A stretch of DNA of 64,000 nucleotides, taken from contig NC_087064.1 of NCBI RefSeq assembly GCF_963678635.1, forward strand, positions 18,836,509 to 18,900,508, written 5' to 3'. The first letter of the stretch is position 1, and every line of letters begins with the position of its first letter. Made by a program: the position numbers and the translations under genes. Source of the DNA: Symsagittifera roscoffensis. Lineage: Eukaryota; Xenacoelomorpha; Acoela; Convolutidae. Below, piece after piece: positions 1 through 9,706 of the stretch. A model generated the notes under the pieces. The model made no database searches, was not told the DNA's origin, and worked only from the letters and a program-made list of their open reading frames with translations.

Positions 1-1080
1 AACCGGTAGGTGAGTGCATTTTGACGCATTGAACGCAATCTGGTTTTGTTGAGTCCACGTAAAGATGTTATTTAGGTCTTTCTGAAAATCTGCGTTAAGT
101 GTACCAATTTGTAAGAAATTTGCGTCGTCTGCGTATAGAAAGCTGGTGGAATGTTTACATACACTTGGTAGGTTGTTAATCATGACAAGAAAAAACAATG
201 GCCCGAGGATTGATCCTTGAGGAACACCGCTTGTGACATCGAATGATTGGGACAGACAGTCTTTGATTTTGACACATTGTGTTCTATTTGTCAGGTAGTT
301 ATAAATTAGTTTTAAAATTTTGCCTCTGGTTCCCAGCGAGTAGAGCTTATCAATCAGAATACCGTGATCTACTTTGTCAAAAGCTTTCTCGAAATCGGTA
401 TATATTACGTCTACTTCTTCATTTTTGCTTATTTCTGAATATATGGTGTCAAGATAGAGCAGCATTTGGATGATCCCTGACCTTTTCGCGCGAAATCCGA
501 ATTGGTTGTTGTGCAACATAGGTTCTAGATGTTTATATGGATCGATGAAAAGAACTTTTTTGAAGATTTTGCTGGCAATATTAAGTAATGATATTGGTCT
601 GTAGTTAATTATCGAGGCCTTGCTTCCTTTCTTTTTGAATATTGGGCTGACAATAGAATGTTTCCATTGATCGGGGAAATAACAGGTCTGGAGTGCTTTA
701 TATATGATATGGTAGAGAAAGGGCGTTAAAGATTCACTACAACGCTTAAATAAAGCAGGAGGTAGTAGATCGGGACCTCTCGACTTACTTAGATCTAGAT
801 CATTACACAGTTTGGCAATCAGATTCCTGTCTGGTTCTATATTATGAATTATTTGTTTAACTGAGTGCTCTTGTTTTTCAAGACAGGATGGTTGAGAAGC
901 GATTATAAAAGCTGAGTTAAAAAACTTGGCGAATAGATTAGCTTGTTCTGGCAAGGTTTTCGCAACTGAATTATCAAGTTTCAAGACGGAAGGTAGTTCT
1001 GAGTTACGGAACTTTCTATAGTATTTAAACAGGGCTTTAGTATCACGCAAATTAGACAATGTTGTTCGTATTCGCTTCTG
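1..1080 (-). pseudogene. LINE ORF2, reverse transcriptase domain (partial)
   Basis: This frame is open from about 1080 down to the window edge. It carries the fingers motif TDFEKAFDKVD near 400-365, SGVPQGSILGPLFFL near 240-195 and the catalytic box FLYADDANFL near 150-120, in the order expected of LINE reverse transcriptases. It primes cDNA synthesis on nicked target DNA in intact elements. It is in a different frame from the endonuclease ORF, and the 70 bases between them hold stops in each frame, so the two halves of ORF2 are no longer joined. The thumb region and C-terminus are beyond position 1. Confidence 0.9.
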
Positions 1081-1145
1081 TTATTCTCTGCGGCGGTTTG
1101 TACCTTTTCATTCATTGCAATCACCGAGGCACATTGTGAACCTTT

Positions 1146-2135
1146 TTATTTGCGTAATGTTGACAGACGTTTCATTGAATTTGACGTCTCAGGAGTTATC
1201 CAGGGAGGAAGATTTTGTCTATGTTGAGTTCTACTCGGGATGAATTTTGGAAGAAAGCTATGAATCCATTCGTACCAAAGTTCGACTATTTTTGTAACAT
1301 TTGACCAGCAGTAAGGTGAGAAAGTGTTAATTGAAAACGCCTCGTTTAAACCGTTGAAGTCAGCTTTGCAATAGCTATAGAAACTGGTTTTACTAAATGT
1401 GGAGTTTTTCTCGAGTTCCTTTATGCGGATTATTGAGTTAATAGGTTTGTGATCAGATTTTGGTGCAGTAAATGCGTCGAGTGGTAGGGTGTCGATTATT
1501 TCAACTTGGTTGCTAACAAGGACTAAGTCAAGTATATTAGTGTTCGTTGTTTTGAAATGAACAGTTTGAGTTAAGCTTAATTTATCTATTTTGTCAAGTA
1601 TACATTGATGGAGCGGTTCTGAGGTTTGAATGGACCAGTCAATTGAAGAAAGATTAAAGTCTTCGTTTATTATACGATGATTTGCATTGCAGTTCGACAA
1701 GAAGTCCTTTAGCTGACAAATGCGGAGGGGCTCCAGATAATATTTGCTCTTAGGAGGGGGGAAATAGCATGTGGCAATTAGTAATGTGCCTTCGGAAGAT
1801 TCCCAGATTATAGCGGTGCAATAATCTTGAAATTGGTCAGGAAGAGAAATTTCATAGCATTTTAGTGTAGACTTTGTTGCAATAAGGACCCCACCGTGGG
1901 CTGTTTTTTCATTTTGTTTGGTGTTTTTGTCAGAACGAAAGATATTGAAGCCAGGGAGGAATAGTTCGGAGTCGCTGATGTTAATTGTGAGCCACGTTTC
2001 GCTTAAACAGATGATGTCAAAGTTGTTAGTGAAGAACAAGTTTGATAGAGATGTGCGCCTACTTGAGTTCACTAAGCTTCGGGTATTGAAAGTAAGAATC
2101 GAATAATCGGTAAATTGGTCAGTTTCGTAGCTCAA
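1146..2135 (-). CDS. LINE ORF2, endonuclease domain
   Basis: This 329-residue open frame starts without an ATG (a TTG is the first possible start) and lies seven bases after the ORF1 stop, as is common between LINE ORFs. Recognisable endonuclease/exonuclease/phosphatase motifs are ILTFNTRSL near the N-terminus, the catalytic CLSETWL segment, GGVLIATK, and a SDHKPI motif near residue 230. Such enzymes nick the target strand for target-primed reverse transcription. The NEDFN motif, normally G-DFN, has lost its glycine. The frame ends at a TAA where ORF2 should continue into RT. Confidence 0.88.
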   Translation of the reverse strand: MSYETDQFTDYSILTFNTRSLVNSSRRTSLSNLFFTNNFDIICLSETWLTINISDSELFLPGFNIFRSDKNTKQNEKTAHGGVLIATKSTLKCYEISLPDQFQDYCTAIIWESSEGTLLIATCYFPPPKSKYYLEPLRICQLKDFLSNCNANHRIINEDFNLSSIDWSIQTSEPLHQCILDKIDKLSLTQTVHFKTTNTNILDLVLVSNQVEIIDTLPLDAFTAPKSDHKPINSIIRIKELEKNSTFSKTSFYSYCKADFNGLNEAFSINTFSPYCWSNVTKIVELWYEWIHSFLPKFIPSRTQHRQNLPPWITPETSNSMKRLSTLRK

Positions 2136-2141
2136 AGAAAG

Positions 2142-2903
2142 TCAACATTCACTCAAATCTACTACTGCTCCATCTAGGAAGAGTTCTAAATTACGAACTT
2201 TTAATCGGCTAGGATCTGTGTTTTCTTTGATCAGACTTCTTCTTTTTTTCAAGATTTTGCGTTCTTGTTCTTGCTTGGTCTTATTCAACGATTTGCTGAT
2301 GTACACTTTGAATTTTTCGTCTGCGGTACCATCATATTGCTTCAGTCTGAAGGCACTCGCAAGTACCTTGTATGCAGTCATTTTGTCGCGAAACTTGACT
2401 AGTAATGTTCTTGGTCTTATCGACTCAGGTCTGATTTTTCCCATACGTGTTGCTGATGTTATTGCTTCTTTTTGTATTTCGAGATGTTCCATGATTAAAA
2501 TCATGGCTTTTTCTTCGTGTTGTATTATGTCTAGCTGTCTGGGCTTCTTCTCAGAGCTGACAGACTTGAACTCCGGTATACCGGAGATCCTCACCTCACA
2601 TGTTTTATCATCTTCGGAGCTTTTCTTGGAGGTTTCCCCTGCTGATTGCGTTTCTGACATTGCTAATCCTTTAACGTCATCGTGCACTTTTTGTTTTGAA
2701 GATTTGATAGTATTGAGGTCGTTCTGAATGCTCTCTTTTTCGTTTAACTTAAGTATTAAATCTTTGAATAGACAAACAATGTTATCTTTTTTCGTTTTGC
2801 TTAGGAACTTGTTTAGATCATCGTCGTGAGCAGACATGATTTGATCAAGTGAGGGATAGTAGTTCGCATCTACCGAACCAAGGCGCGTCCTGGTCTCACC
2901 CAT
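2142..2903 (-). CDS. LINE ORF1, RRM-like nucleic-acid chaperone
   Basis: The frame encodes 253 residues from an ATG. The N-terminal third is charged and helical, possibly coiled coil (about 50-75). The middle has the VRISGIPE start of the RRM-like fold (about 103-110), then ATRMGKI and a TLLVKFRD strand (about 150-172). The C-terminal part, with KVYISKSLNKTKQEQERK, matches the C-terminal domain of L1/CR1-type ORF1 proteins. These bind element RNA as trimers and chaperone cDNA synthesis. No stop interrupts it. Confidence 0.8.
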   Translation of the reverse strand: MGETRTRLGSVDANYYPSLDQIMSAHDDDLNKFLSKTKKDNIVCLFKDLILKLNEKESIQNDLNTIKSSKQKVHDDVKGLAMSETQSAGETSKKSSEDDKTCEVRISGIPEFKSVSSEKKPRQLDIIQHEEKAMILIMEHLEIQKEAITSATRMGKIRPESIRPRTLLVKFRDKMTAYKVLASAFRLKQYDGTADEKFKVYISKSLNKTKQEQERKILKKRRSLIKENTDPSRLKVRNLELFLDGAVVDLSEC

Positions 2904-3093
2904 TATATCGATATGGGTCTACTAGAAAATGATTGCTTGCTTTAAGACTTGTTTGCAATGAATCCCGAGAGGGAGACCTATTTGCCAAGCCTTACAAACA
3001 GCGGAGCGGAAAAAAGGAAGGGAGGGGTTTGACTTCAACAGTGAATCCAGAAAAAGAGACCTATCTGTTAAAGTCTAAACGAGGGCTCTAACT

Positions 3094-3723
3094 TTATCCC
3101 GTGTATGATCCGCACAGACAACCGGTCGCTCGATTGCACTCGTAAGTCTTGGGTCGTCGCTCGCCGACACTTACAGAAAAGTCTTCGTTTACGACCCGTT
3201 TCTTCAAAATGCTTCTTAGTCCACTCAAAGCTGACTCGTTGAGGTGGACGTGATCTCGCTCGGTGACGTGGTTCTCACAGTAAATCTGTTCAGATAGGTC
3301 TCGGAAAACCCAACGAGCGCCAACTGCTTCTTTTTCTATCTTTCGATTTACTGCGAAGTGTCGGATGAGATCGTGGTCCTGAATCGATTCGCGTTCGGCT
3401 TCAGGGGGATATTGAGCGGGAATGCCAAGTACAAAGACACGTTCGCAGACGTGGAGCAGATGGTTTGCTAGGCTGACTATACGATCAGTTACTTCCTCTA
3501 CGCTTGCCGTAGATGATAGGTAGCCATTGTACAGATCGTTTCCGCCCGCGAATATTACAATTTTGTCGTATTGACTTTTTGCTGGCACAAACCTGTACAG
3601 ATCGTGAATTTGAGCTCCGGGTAACGAGAGGATGTTGATGTTGCTAAATTCTAAACGTCTGGCTTGTAAGTCTGCAATCAATATACTTCGAATAGGGCTA
3701 TCCTTGAAGATATGGAATCGCAT
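3094..3723 (-). CDS. SGNH-hydrolase-like protein with lost nucleophile
   Basis: The open frame gives about 209 residues from the first ATG (a GTG seven codons upstream could extend it). It follows the SGNH esterase order: block I SILIADLQARRL, a LPGAQI block II, block III FAGGNDLYNG, and block V RDHVHLN with the Asp-His pair. In block I the catalytic serine position (GDS in active enzymes) reads ADL, so esterase activity is unlikely. The tail has ECNRATGCLC. Some CR1 LINEs carry an esterase in ORF1, so this may be an extra 5' ORF of the adjoining LINE (gap of about 190 bases) or a remnant of another element. The fold call rests on motif order. Confidence 0.6.
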   Translation of the reverse strand: MRFHIFKDSPIRSILIADLQARRLEFSNINILSLPGAQIHDLYRFVPAKSQYDKIVIFAGGNDLYNGYLSSTASVEEVTDRIVSLANHLLHVCERVFVLGIPAQYPPEAERESIQDHDLIRHFAVNRKIEKEAVGARWVFRDLSEQIYCENHVTERDHVHLNESALSGLRSILKKRVVNEDFSVSVGERRPKTYECNRATGCLCGSYTG

Positions 3724-5259
3724 TAATACTATAGGGACCACCACGGCTGTCCCGTATCAATCAGTTATCTAGAAAGACACTATTTAATATATCTATTATA
3801 TAAATCAAAATGCTGCATGACATTTTCCTGATTGAATAGAACAAAAGAAATTTTAAATTACCAGCTTAAAAAGCGGGAATTCATAGGTGCAGGTGTGTGC
3901 AGATTTTGATTGCTGTTTAGCGATAGTGTGAAAATTTTATATGGTCGTGAATTTTGGAAGGTAGATAAACTTAAGTCTGCTGCAAACTTCTGTAAATGAC
4001 CACTGGCACTGTATCTTGAGTGACACTCGGGCTTCTGGGGATTCACTGACAAAGACAACGCGCGATGAGGACATCGATCTTGAGTCCGGGGAGTATGTGC
4101 CATTCGGTCATATCTGGAAGTTCGACCTTGTGGAATACGAATTACGTGGTTTTGGGATGAAGTTTAATTTTTCAAAAATTCGAATTGAGCCTGTCATGCT
4201 CAGTTTTTTTGCGACAACTGAAAACATCAAAAAAAAATCTGAACGACCGAGTCGCAATAGCGGGAAAGAGACAGAAAAAACAGCGGGAAATTGCTATTCG
4301 CAATTTCCGAGATAAAAATAAAAACACGAGAGTAGAGCTGTCCTATCTTGATATAGGAGACAGAGTGATTACGAAAGAAGATCGAAATTCAGCTGAACCA
4401 GGGTGAACCTTCAATGGAAAGGTAGACAACTGAAGTCTCTCAATGATTCCAACCCAAAACTATACTCTCAAGTTAAAACTCAATTCCTTCGATTGGAACT
4501 CATTGATAGAAAACTTCTCGAGTTATATTCAATTATATTTATGCTAGAGTTACTAATTAGCTTAATTACTCTGATTTTCAAGTGTGCTGCTATATAAGTA
4601 CCTAATTTAATTTTCCTGTCTGTATTTTAGGATAAGTATGTTGAGGTAAGGCGGGTTTTAGGTTGATCCATCTAAAATGGATCAAAATTCCACTGTCCAA
4701 TAAAAAGTAACTAAATGGATTGTTCCGACCCTGTTTTTAACGGCGTTTGTGTATTTTGTGTATTTTGATACCTAAGTATGGGGACGTTCTAACTTTCTAG
4801 AGTTGGGGGGGGGGGGTATTTTGGTAGCGGCCTTTAAGCTGTAACGGGTTCTAGTCTCATGTCGCAAGTGAACCAAATTGGCTCCGACCGTTTTGAGGTA
4901 GAAAAACACAAGAGATAGTGTCCCTGACTCCTGGGCCAATAGTTATAGGGCCTATTTTGCTCAAGCCTCATATGTGACCGAAGTAAGCGACTGTTACAGT
5001 GCTACAAGCTTTTCCAGATCGGTTTTCTTTTTGCCGGCAGTTTTCTTGTGCGTGTCAGGCTGGATAAGTTCGGTGACTCTGTTCGCTTTTCTGAAGGTTT
5101 CAATTTTCCGCTTTACAGCGTTTGCCAGTTTCTGTGTGTGTCGAACAAGAGATCAGTGAGCAGAAGGGAAAGTTGTTAGCGGACGACTTTGGGGACAAAC
5201 TTTTGGGTTTGCGCGCATTGGAGCCAAAAATTATCCATGAGTGCTTTAATCTCTGCTTT
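3724..5259. other. No gene recognised
   Basis: Short open frames occur on both strands, but none has a recognisable domain. There is a run of nine or more G near 4805. A short + strand frame around 4250-4400 is lysine-rich and ends in a GDRVITK motif that faintly recalls the C-terminal part of Ty3-type integrases; this is too little to annotate. Confidence 0.5.
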
Positions 5260-5298
5260 GAAGAAGAAGAAGAAGAAGAAGAACAAGAAGAAGAAGAG
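5260..5298 (-). repeat. GAA/TTC microsatellite at the LINE 3' end
   Basis: A run of GAA triplets on the plus strand, with one CAA interruption, reads TTC on the minus strand. An AATAAA on the minus strand lies just before it. Microsatellite tails are common at the 3' ends of CR1/L2-like LINEs, so this probably marks the 3' terminus of the split LINE. Confidence 0.6.
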
Positions 5299-5673
5299 AC
5301 TTTATTAGTGAATGATACTACATATAAAAGTGAAATTTTGCGTTTGCGTAATTCAAGCTTTAAGTGAAATTGTTAAGGTTCAGGAACGACATGTGTTGCA
5401 ACGGCATTTGATGAAGAAAGTGCATGGATTGTCGAGATTGAAGGTTGATTGAAGTTGCTGTTTAAGGAAGTTGAAGAGTAGAATCTTGGTTTGTGAGACT
5501 GTAGTTGTAGAGTTGATGTCGACTTTTGCTAAAACACTATTGACGCTATGAATTGTTCTTTGGAAAAAGCTCCCAAGGGAACAGAATTTGCGGGAAAGAG
5601 GTACAGAGAATACCATTCTCTGACTGGATCTGTTACCCGGTCTCGATTCACTAGCAGTAACATAGTCATTAAT
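5265..5673 (-). mobile_element. LINE ORF2 C-terminus and 3' end (left half of split LINE)
   Basis: The minus-strand frame running from 5673 to 5380 has the Cys-rich, hydrophobic C-terminal look of LINE ORF2 (RKFCSLGSFFQRTIHSVN, later NTCRS). It joins in frame with the LINE sequence at 28660-29125 once the LTR element and one copy of the flanking AAT are removed. So this is the 3' half of one LINE copy broken by a later insertion. It ends with an A/T-rich segment and the TTC microsatellite. Confidence 0.8.
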
Positions 5674-6609
5674 TGTAACATTCGCCCGGAAGATACATAT
5701 CGACGGATAACAAAACTAAGTCTTAAGACGACTGGCTAGCGTCTAAACAGAGCTTTGCATGTTTTTCACCGTCTCTACCAAGCCAGTACTTTTCGGTGGT
5801 CTTTTCTAACATCGGGTCGACAAAAACGTTACTGTTCTCCGGCTTCGACCAGAACGCTCAAATTAACTGAATTACATGCAAAAATAGTGAGCTCATGGCT
5901 GGGTCTCAGTATCCCCAGACCACGAGGTCACTACTAAAAACAGGGCTACTATTTATTATATTACTATTGTTTTTGTTCAGTAGATAAAAATCATCATCTC
6001 CATCGAAGATGGATCAACCCTTTCCCCCCAACTCTTAGCACCTCATCCTTGTCAAAACTGATCCAAATATCAATTAAATTCAAGTCAGGACATGACAGGA
6101 TGCTAAAAGTTCATATGAGTCAATAAAAGTTATCCGTCCCGAGACCCTTCCGGATTCTTGAATCCAGTGAATCAAGCTCCTTAAGTTCGAATTCACGATA
6201 ACACGGAGGGCTGGTTTCTTACCCTTCACCGTTGTTCGCAACGGCCTTGCAACTATTGTAGCAGCACAATACTTGCAACTCGGAACGTTCTCTGCACTCT
6301 GCTGCTGTTTTTCTTCAATTTCGACTTCTTCAATTTCGATAAAGTTGTTCTCGTCAGCGCAACTAACGTTGTTGTTGTGTTTTTTCACTCGTTTTTGTTA
6401 AAAATGGCCGTTTCAGCATTTCTCAGAAATGTGACGTCATCATTCGAATTTTTGAAACTTTAAAATACTAGAATATTCCAGCCTTCACCGTTTGGCTAAA
6501 CGTTCCAATAACGCCCTTAGTTCTTAAAAACCACCAATCCGGAAGGCTTACTGCTAAAATTCCGAATTCTGCAGAGATTGCATTTTTCACATTCTGGTCG
6601 AATGTCACA
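5674..6609 (-). repeat. 3' LTR of giant element
   Basis: This 936-bp repeat is paired with 27725-28659. Reading by eye finds three differences: T/A at the eighth base, A/C near 5954 (28006 in the other copy), and one T in a T-run near 6393. Ends are TG...CA. The plus strand holds one copy of the leader motif (ACCCTTCCGGATT near 6146). Confidence 0.95.
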
Positions 6610-6620
6610 TACTCCCCGGA
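6610..6620 (-). other. Candidate polypurine tract
   Basis: Immediately inside the 3' LTR the minus strand reads CCGGGGAGTA, a short purine-rich stretch where plus-strand DNA synthesis would be primed. It is weaker than typical polypurine tracts. The same TGTCCGGGGAG core recurs inside the pol frame. Confidence 0.35.
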
Positions 6621-7424
6621 CAGTCCGGTCAATGTCCTCATTGAATCGCGCAATGTTCTAAATGGTTACAGTGTCATCGAACAGAATTTACAAAATGCAC
6701 GAAATTACTTTTATCTACGTCACATCGACTCACTGCAGAATATAAATGGCATCATACTACATCATTATAGCCTTCAAATTCTTTCATTAATCTGCACATT
6801 GAGGATATGACTTAAGATAAAACATATTTTCTGACTTCCAGTGTCAATGTCCCGATTGAAACTTTTTCTCTTAGATTTAAAAGGTGTTGGCTTGCAGGAC
6901 AGTCCTGCCAACCAACAAGCTAAAATTATCCTACTACGCTCCTTCCCTTCGGAAATCTTGCTTGTTTATTGTCCTGAATATTAAAACTAAGAAACTTTGT
7001 GGTTAGAAAGAACAACGCTACAACCTCCCTCTTCAAGAGATTACTCAAGCCTTCCACGTCACCACAAAGTGATCAATCTTCCTAAGTGATTAAAAACAAT
7101 CACGCAGGCTGGAATATTTTAATATACTCTTCCCTTAAGCCTTTCTAAATAAATAATAAGTGTCTCTAAAGCCACTTCTGCTAAAATCAAAATGCAAATT
7201 TATAAATGCAACAATTTCAAAACTCAACAAAATGCTTCAGTTTTCAATTACAACTTGGTTGCTTGGTTTCTCACTTGAGTTTTTCACACACACAAAACAA
7301 TTCTGAGTTTTGACTTTTCTTCATCATCCCTTTGTTCTCTTCTTTTTTCGTCGTTTAGAAGTTCTAAAACTTCTAAATTCTTCTAATTTTCCTTCTTGCT
7401 GTCTCTTGTTTTCTCGACCATTCG
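6621..7424 (-). other. 3' non-coding region of giant element
   Basis: About 0.8 kb lies between the last accessory ORF and the 3' LTR. It is AT-rich with no open frame above about 60 codons that looks coding. I see nothing else in it. Confidence 0.6.
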
Positions 7425-8945
7425 TCAATGCTCCATTTCCTCCTCCTGTGACACTGACTCCGCACTTTCGGTTTCCGTGTCTTGTAGCACGTCATTGACT
7501 ATCCTGACACTGTTGGAAGCCGTCCTCCAACACTTCTGCTCTTCCACCCTCTGTTTACAGCAAGGTAGGGGATCCACGTTTGATTCTCTGTTTCTACAGA
7601 AGCTGTTGTGGAGACACAACGTCACGTTTCTCTCCAAATCTTCTTTCAGCATCTCTGCCTTCTCATTTCCACTACGCTCGCTCGTCCTGGAAATTCTTTT
7701 CACAGCGGTGGTCACTGCATTCCGATGAGTCACGAAAGCTCGCTTGAAAGCTCCTGCCCCAATGTCCAGCTGATATTCACTGTACACTCTGCCATGTTTC
7801 GACATATGCTTTTTCGCATACTCGTACAACCATGCAGTCATGTTAGCTCTGAACCATGGCATCAATCGTTTTCTTGCCCATATCTTCTTCACTTCCATCG
7901 GAATGTTTAGAACTTTGCACATTGTCTCAAAAAGATCTAAATCTTTTAGACAATCTAATTTCCGCAATTGTTCTCTCGTCGGTGCCTCCTGTCTATTATT
8001 TTCTCTCACATGAGCTTCCAGCCATCGTATTGCCATCATAACTCCCACCATCACTATTGTTACGGGCTGTGATGAATCTGGTAAACCCATGGAGAGCAGC
8101 TCTCCAGAGTCCCAGATCAACATCAGATTACTACGCTTGGGATACCACCAGGTCTGCAGCAAGCAGTGGCAAGGAAACTCATCATGCGTCAACATGATGC
8201 TCCTCCAATTACGTTTTCCCGAAGCTTCCAGCAATGGTTCCACTTCCATCATCACTCGGTGGATTTCATCATTCTCATCTACTGCATTGTAATCTGTGAC
8301 AGTTGATCCTCCCTGTTTCTGTTTTTCGAAGTCACTGAAGTTCCCGCTCACATATCCCATGAACTTCTTTCCTAGTTTTGACTCCAACTCTTCTTTGGTT
8401 CTCTCTGGAATTGCTGAGAACATCTTACATAGTAACTCGTAAGACTTTTCAGACATCCTCGCTAATCTCACACACTTCGGCACTGAGAAGGCTTGATCCA
8501 CAATCGTTCTTGTACTCTTTACGTCCACAGCTACGAAATGTACAGGATATCTGCTCTTGCACATTGGAGCCAACGTTGAGCCCACCAAATATCGTGCTCC
8601 TGATGGTCTACAATAAGTTTCGCTGTGTCTGATGTTCATCTCTGTCTCGATTGCTTCCCTCCATTTTCCTATATACTTCTGCTCAGTCTGCAGAACTCCT
8701 GGGAATACTTCTACGCTGATGGCTGTGACCATCTCATGTTTCTGTTCTAGATTCAATAGTGACTCTAAAGAACCAAACATGCTGTAGAATCCTAGTGCTG
8801 TCACTAGATTCACATCGGTTCCTCCATGGCAATCTGCTATCAGTTCCGTTTCCGTTCTTGCTTTCATCACTACATTTCCAAACAATACTGTCAACTGCTT
8901 GTGTTGTTTCTCCAGGGTTTTCACACAGTCTAGACTTCCACACAA
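7425..8945 (-). CDS. Unknown protein, C-terminal part of accessory polyprotein (506 aa)
   Basis: This long frame has no ATG near its upstream end; the first codon usable as a start would be a TTG, and the first ATG comes about 26 codons in. Its upstream end overlaps the 258-codon frame by 16 bases in the -1 frame, and it shares the frame of the 1733-codon ORF. That suggests a continuation of one protein rather than an independent gene. It is a soluble-looking, mixed-charge protein with aromatic-rich stretches (LLQTWWYPKRSNLMLIWDSG near the middle) and an acidic end (SQEEEMEH). I recognise no domain. Confidence 0.65.
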   Translation of the reverse strand: MCGSLDCVKTLEKQHKQLTVLFGNVVMKARTETELIADCHGGTDVNLVTALGFYSMFGSLESLLNLEQKHEMVTAISVEVFPGVLQTEQKYIGKWREAIETEMNIRHSETYCRPSGARYLVGSTLAPMCKSRYPVHFVAVDVKSTRTIVDQAFSVPKCVRLARMSEKSYELLCKMFSAIPERTKEELESKLGKKFMGYVSGNFSDFEKQKQGGSTVTDYNAVDENDEIHRVMMEVEPLLEASGKRNWRSIMLTHDEFPCHCLLQTWWYPKRSNLMLIWDSGELLSMGLPDSSQPVTIVMVGVMMAIRWLEAHVRENNRQEAPTREQLRKLDCLKDLDLFETMCKVLNIPMEVKKIWARKRLMPWFRANMTAWLYEYAKKHMSKHGRVYSEYQLDIGAGAFKRAFVTHRNAVTTAVKRISRTSERSGNEKAEMLKEDLERNVTLCLHNSFCRNRESNVDPLPCCKQRVEEQKCWRTASNSVRIVNDVLQDTETESAESVSQEEEMEH

Positions 8946-9706
8946 ACGTGACCCTCTAGTCCACAGACTTCCGCCAGACAGCTACCAGGTTTGACCCAGT
9001 CTTCTGGTCCCCAGCCAGGCAACTCCACTTTATCTTCTCCGTTGCTCTTAGAGGCTGTTATCATCACATTATATATGATGTTGAGGTCACGCAGGTTACA
9101 GTCTGCATTCAGTTCTCTCTGTATGTCTTGTGTCGCCCGTAATATTGAGTCAGCGTTGGGACTAGGACACCATGATGGTCTCATCAATTCCCACACTGCC
9201 ATCAAGCTCGTTCTCAGTAATTCATCTGAGAATCCCAACCCAAACTCCACTCTCTTGTCGGATTTTGGTACTGAAGGTGCAGTCACCTCTTCTTCCAAGA
9301 CCAGTCCCAATTTGGCCTGTGAATTGTTGACGCTTTTAATCGTTACAATTCTGGACGTCCAGAATCTTAGTAACACCGCCTGCTCATAATCAAAGAAGCA
9401 ATCACGTATGTCTTCACTCAGGAAAGGATTGTACGCTATCCCTAAGATCCCAGATACATAGCTATATGACTTCTTCTTGATCGGTCCACAGTATTCACTG
9501 GATTTCGGCAATGCTCCCATAGATTCTTTAGTGAGTCTCAACTCCTTGTTTGAGAATCTCCTGATCTCGTCTATCTTTTTCATGGGTTCCAATTCTTCAG
9601 GTTCTTTCATGTTCACCCTCATCGGTTTACTTTGCTGCATCTCCAGCATTGCTAGTAAGAACAAGGCTTTCGTTCGCTCATCGCCTTCCCTCAACATTTT
9701 TAACAC
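8930..9706 (-). CDS. Unknown protein, middle segment of accessory polyprotein (258 aa)
   Basis: The frame is open for 258 codons, overlapping the 1733-codon ORF by 29 bases (+1 frame) and the 506-codon ORF by 16 bases. The first codon is GTG; an ATG follows three codons later. Entering from upstream needs a +1 shift, near a run of five A (GTTAAAAATG), and leaving needs a -1 shift that restores the original frame. This compensating pair suggests one ancestral ORF with two indels, or base-calling errors in homopolymers. No domain is recognised; the N-terminal half is Lys/Glu-rich and helical. Confidence 0.6.
   Translation of the reverse strand: MLKMLREGDERTKALFLLAMLEMQQSKPMRVNMKEPEELEPMKKIDEIRRFSNKELRLTKESMGALPKSSEYCGPIKKKSYSYVSGILGIAYNPFLSEDIRDCFFDYEQAVLLRFWTSRIVTIKSVNNSQAKLGLVLEEEVTAPSVPKSDKRVEFGLGFSDELLRTSLMAVWELMRPSWCPSPNADSILRATQDIQRELNADCNLRDLNIIYNVMITASKSNGEDKVELPGWGPEDWVKPGSCLAEVCGLEGHVCVEV

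Larger units (their letters stand above)
1..2930 (-). mobile_element. LINE (non-LTR) retrotransposon, 5' part
   Basis: A non-LTR element read on the minus strand has, in order, ORF1 (2903-2142), an apurinic-type endonuclease (2135-1146) and a reverse transcriptase (about 1080 to the left edge). This layout, the RRM-like ORF1 and the RT motifs fit the CR1/L2/Jockey side of the LINE tree; a precise clade would need a tree. The 3' end lies outside the window. A frame change and stops near 1080-1148 separate endonuclease from RT, so this copy is probably dead. The 5' limit is estimated from the end of ORF1 plus a short leader. Confidence 0.9.

Noticed and set aside
4185-4406. Integrase C-terminus-like GDRVITK frame on the plus strand
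   Set aside because: One short motif in a lysine-rich frame; could be chance.
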